From Agelas oroides (lineage: Eukaryota; Porifera; Demospongiae; Agelasida; Agelasidae): DNA of 64,000 nt. The notes beneath the pieces are model-generated. The model had not been told where the DNA came from, ran no database searches, and saw only the letters and a program-made list of their open reading frames with translations. The stretch's first letter is position 1, and every line of letters begins with the position of its first letter. This document shows, one piece after another, positions 62,501 to 64,000 of the stretch. The stretch is taken from contig OX422191.1 in the NCBI GenBank assembly GCA_949130485.1, positions 3,051,840-3,115,839 on the forward strand. Reading direction: 5' to 3'. The translations under genes were made by a program, and so were the position numbers.

Positions 62501-63993
62501 CCAATATTTCAAGGAACATCATATATTCATCATCCAGATTGTTGGAGACGTAATATGAGTTACAGCATAAATTAGCATACCAGAATTTTTGTAATTTATT
62601 GGTATGGGTTCATGTACGTAACTTGACTGTAGTTATCATGTGTATGATGTATAGTGATGCTATCACTATTAGTATGGGTTTATGTAGCCTATGTAGTATA
62701 TGTGTTGCAGAAAATAACTCATCTGTGTGCACACTAGCACTGCCTCTAGAGTGCATTTCTCTTACTATGTACTGAATGCCAGAGTTTCTTGACTGTAGTT
62801 ATCATGTGTATCATGTGTAATGATGTCTAACTGTCGTTATCACTATCCTGCAGGTGGTACAGACAGCATACTACTCACGTGTTAGTCTAATGTCTGAGGG
62901 ATACTTTGACTCGCCAGATCTTGATCAGATCAGTAACGATAACCCACATGGCAGGGCATTCTACTACTTCAACTATGCTGCTGCTGTATCAGAGGTAGAA
63001 GTTGACAGTCTGACTGGAGAATTCACAATCCTTCGCAGTGATATTGTCTATGATGCTGGGCACAGTTTAAACCCCGCTATTGACACTGGACAGGTATCTG
63101 TGTGTATGTGTAGCTTAATTCATTGCCCAATATTACACCTCGAATAAAAGGAATTGCCAGGCCAGACGAAGCAAGGGACGCCCAATCTGAATGCATATTG
63201 CTTTGGTAGTTATTCTCTTATTATGGGTACTGATTAATGTCTTCTCTCTGCTTAGATTGAGGGCGGGTTTGTGATGGGGATTGGTAATGTAACCACAGAG
63301 CAGCTGGTGTATGATGAGAAAGGAAGACTGCTGAATGATGGCACGTGGGAGTACAAACCACCCTGCTCCAAGACCATACCTCAGGTAACACTGCACTGCA
63401 CAGTGAAGCATTAATCATCTGTAAGGATTCACCTACTTGCATGACATTTGTAATGCAATTGTGTAGTGACTCCCTCGCTGACACATTTGACCATATTTAT
63501 GGTTGATCTGGGCCAGCCTTCTGCAGGTTATTACATGCAATCAGCCTCTAATGCATTTTTACGCACTAGTAGTATGTCAACTGATGGTACGATACTGAGC
63601 TATAGAGCTAGCAGTACAAGTACTACTTATTTCAGGCTTTGCCTACTGCTAAGGCTTTTCTTCTTAGCAAAGACAATTAGCTAAACAATAACATATTGCC
63701 TCAATCAGATGCCACCTTGAATATAGTCACCACCAGTTGTTATTGGACTAGATGCTGCCCATGAATAGACACTACCCTCAAATAGTAGCTGCAAAAAAAT
63801 GAATTGCAAAATAAATGGTAACCACTGCATCTGATCGAGAAACTAGGGTAGCTATATGCTGTCATGCTTTCAGTTTCACTCCTATAGGACTTGAGGGTCA
63901 CCATTTACCCTGGTGCAAAACATAAGGAACACTCACGCCCACTTGATCGCATAGACCACCTCACCAGTGAAACTGACAATCCAGTGGAGATTG
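49064..63993 (+). CDS. Xanthine dehydrogenase / aldehyde oxidase family, 15 exons, C-terminus beyond the window
   Basis: Exons: 49064-49249, 50603-50740, 50834-50931, 51040-51143, 54207-54330, 55574-56633, 57046-57459, 57659-57859, 59208-59456, 59533-60211, 60634-60797, 61387-61566, 62854-63093, 63256-63384 and 63888-63993. All phases match; the donor at 57860 (GTTAAA) is weak. The protein so far is 1357 aa. Ferredoxin-like domain: C65, C70, C73, C97 ([12 protein letters not shown]); second 2Fe-2S: C140, C143, C177, C179 (QCGWCTPG, CRCTGF). FAD domain from about 245 ([14 protein letters not shown]). Molybdenum domain: [10 protein letters not shown] with E870 (bovine E802), TAFRSFG with R980 and F982 (bovine R912, F914), [12 protein letters not shown]948 replaces bovine R880, with no gap between these anchors. 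The family hydroxylates purines, aldehydes or heterocycles in the cytosol. The pre-L948 protein is about 68 residues longer than bovine, mostly in the FAD half. The catalytic Glu (bovine E1261) lies beyond the edge. XDH or AO cannot be decided. Confidence 0.9.
50550..50594. repeat. (GT)n directly before oxidase exon 2
   Basis: About 45 bp of GT ends 8 nt before the acceptor TTTCTCACAG (to 50602). Confidence 0.95.
51300..51440 (-). mobile_element. tRNA-derived SINE, minus orientation
   Basis: The reverse strand reads TCGGCTCAGTGGCAGAGCAG, then GATTCAATTCC after about 35 nt (A-box and B-box), with the GCTGGCTTTTC tail. A plus-oriented relative follows at 51545-51720. Confidence 0.7.
51724..52065. 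mobile_element. MITE CAGGGGCGTAGCTA, 342 bp
   Basis: The ends CAGGGGCGTAGCTA and (inverted) CAAGGGCGTAGCTA, plus subterminal TTGCCTCCTCACT copies at 51758-51770 and 52029-52041, are flanked by CAATG direct repeats. It sits in the tail of a SINE. No ORF; superfamily uncertain. Confidence 0.75.
52610..52760 (+). mobile_element. tRNA-derived SINE
   Basis: CATAGTCTAGTGGCAGAGCA (A-box) and GGTTGGATTCTCAG (weak B-box) precede the shared CCCAGCCTTTTCACTTTTAG tail. Confidence 0.65.
53438..54008. mobile_element. Inverted-repeat element TAGTCTCATGCCCAGCCGTC, 571 bp
   Basis: TIRs of about 50 bp run TAGTCTCATGCCCAGCCGTC then CACGCCCCCTGG and AGACGTTCTCC in mirror order. The interior (TTACGAGCAAATTC, GACGACTGAAATCA) matches the split copy at 39285-40080. 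Short chance ORFs only. Confidence 0.8.
54449..54726. mobile_element. MITE of the GTCTCGTGCCCAGACC family, 278 bp
   Basis: TAGTCTCGTGCCCAGACCCC and its inverted copy GGGGTCTGGGTACGAGACTA bound a centre with inverted TGATTCTGAACAAGTC / TTATTCAAAATCAAG. Sister of 23712-24027. Confidence 0.85.
56661..56813. mobile_element. Fold-back element, partly degraded
   Basis: TAGCCTCGTTCCCATGTAGG ... GGGAGGCCTGGGAACATGGCTA; the inner stem shares TTGTTCTTTGGTTTGCGTT with the copy at 35975-36090. Confidence 0.75.
57860..59207 (+). other. Oxidase intron 8, nothing recognised
   Basis: 1.35 kb without repeats that I could class, apart from an A-run at 58243-58261 which might be the tail of an old retroposon. 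No coding exon is supported in it. Confidence 0.4.
60329..60466. mobile_element. Short inverted-repeat element CATAGGCGTAGGAA
   Basis: CATAGGCGTAGGAA at the left is perfectly inverted at the right (TTCCTACGCCTATG). Subterminal G-runs and C-runs (GGGGGGACACA, TGACCCCCCGG) extend the pairing. 138 bp. Confidence 0.8.
61598..61982. mobile_element. TA-flanked MITE CCGTATTTCTTxGA, 385 bp
   Basis: The left end CCCGTATTTCTTTGAATAGA and the right inverted end CCGTATTTCTTCGATC are flanked by TA. The interior repeats the phrase ACCCTCAAATAGTAGC and TAAACGCC several times. A degraded relative is at 63715-63850. Confidence 0.8.
62040..62490. mobile_element. Degraded composite fold-back with inserted GACGTTTCGGTC repeat
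   Basis: The ends TTAGCCTCAGCTCCTCCCAT and GAGAGGCCTGGTATCATTGC, with (TTG)n at 62061-62078 mirrored by (AAC)n at 62443-62459, form an old fold-back. 62190-62265 holds GGACGTTTCGGTCTGTGGAC-CTTCGTCAG, a dispersed terminal motif. Confidence 0.5.
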
Positions 63994-64000
63994 GTATGTC

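Overview
The window looks like nuclear DNA of a marine invertebrate, most likely a demosponge. I infer this from GT-AG split genes, a multi-pass membrane protein of a type I know as a large family in sponge genomes, a Cys-rich secreted family shared by sponges and cnidarians, and a very high load of short inverted-repeat elements and minisatellites. No species can be named from the sequence alone.

Layout. Positions 1-6.2 kb are repeat-rich: a Lys/Arg-rich repeat-protein ORF (minus), two 23-bp satellite arrays each introduced by the same motif-hairpin-motif block, and a 0.6-kb inverted-repeat element. At 6.3-35.4 kb two genes start head to head from one compact promoter. The minus-strand gene begins with a signal peptide, a laminin G domain and an EGF domain. 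The plus-strand gene is a 28-kb sorting nexin that I assembled from 16 coding exons with matching phases: coiled coil, C2HC finger, PX and BAR. A symmetric 37-codon exon falls inside its zinc finger. Its introns hold most of the minisatellites and MITEs.

Positions 35.8-48 kb form an accessory island of mostly single-exon, rapidly decaying genes: a membrane-anchored AID/APOBEC-like deaminase, a ZAD-like zinc-finger relic, a broken Cys-rich secreted gene, a minus-strand helical gene of unknown function, a multi-pass membrane protein with two decayed relatives, and a secreted EndoU-type ribonuclease. A deaminase and an RNase, both with N-terminal hydrophobic segments, in a duplicating and decaying cluster suggest an innate-immune or self/non-self role. 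That is inference.

Positions 49-64 kb hold 15 phase-consistent exons of a xanthine dehydrogenase/aldehyde oxidase (molybdenum hydroxylase) that runs off the right edge. It keeps both 2Fe-2S clusters and the FAD domain, but carries Leu at the position of the bovine substrate-binding Arg880. Its start codon overlaps the stop of a 10-codon upstream ORF.

Transposon content is dominated by non-autonomous inverted-repeat families (TA-flanked, 9-bp-TSD Mutator-like, fold-back CCTCGTTCCCAGGC and GTCTCGTGCCCAGACC families) and by tRNA-derived SINEs. I recognised no retrovirus, LTR element, Polinton, CRISPR array or rRNA gene.
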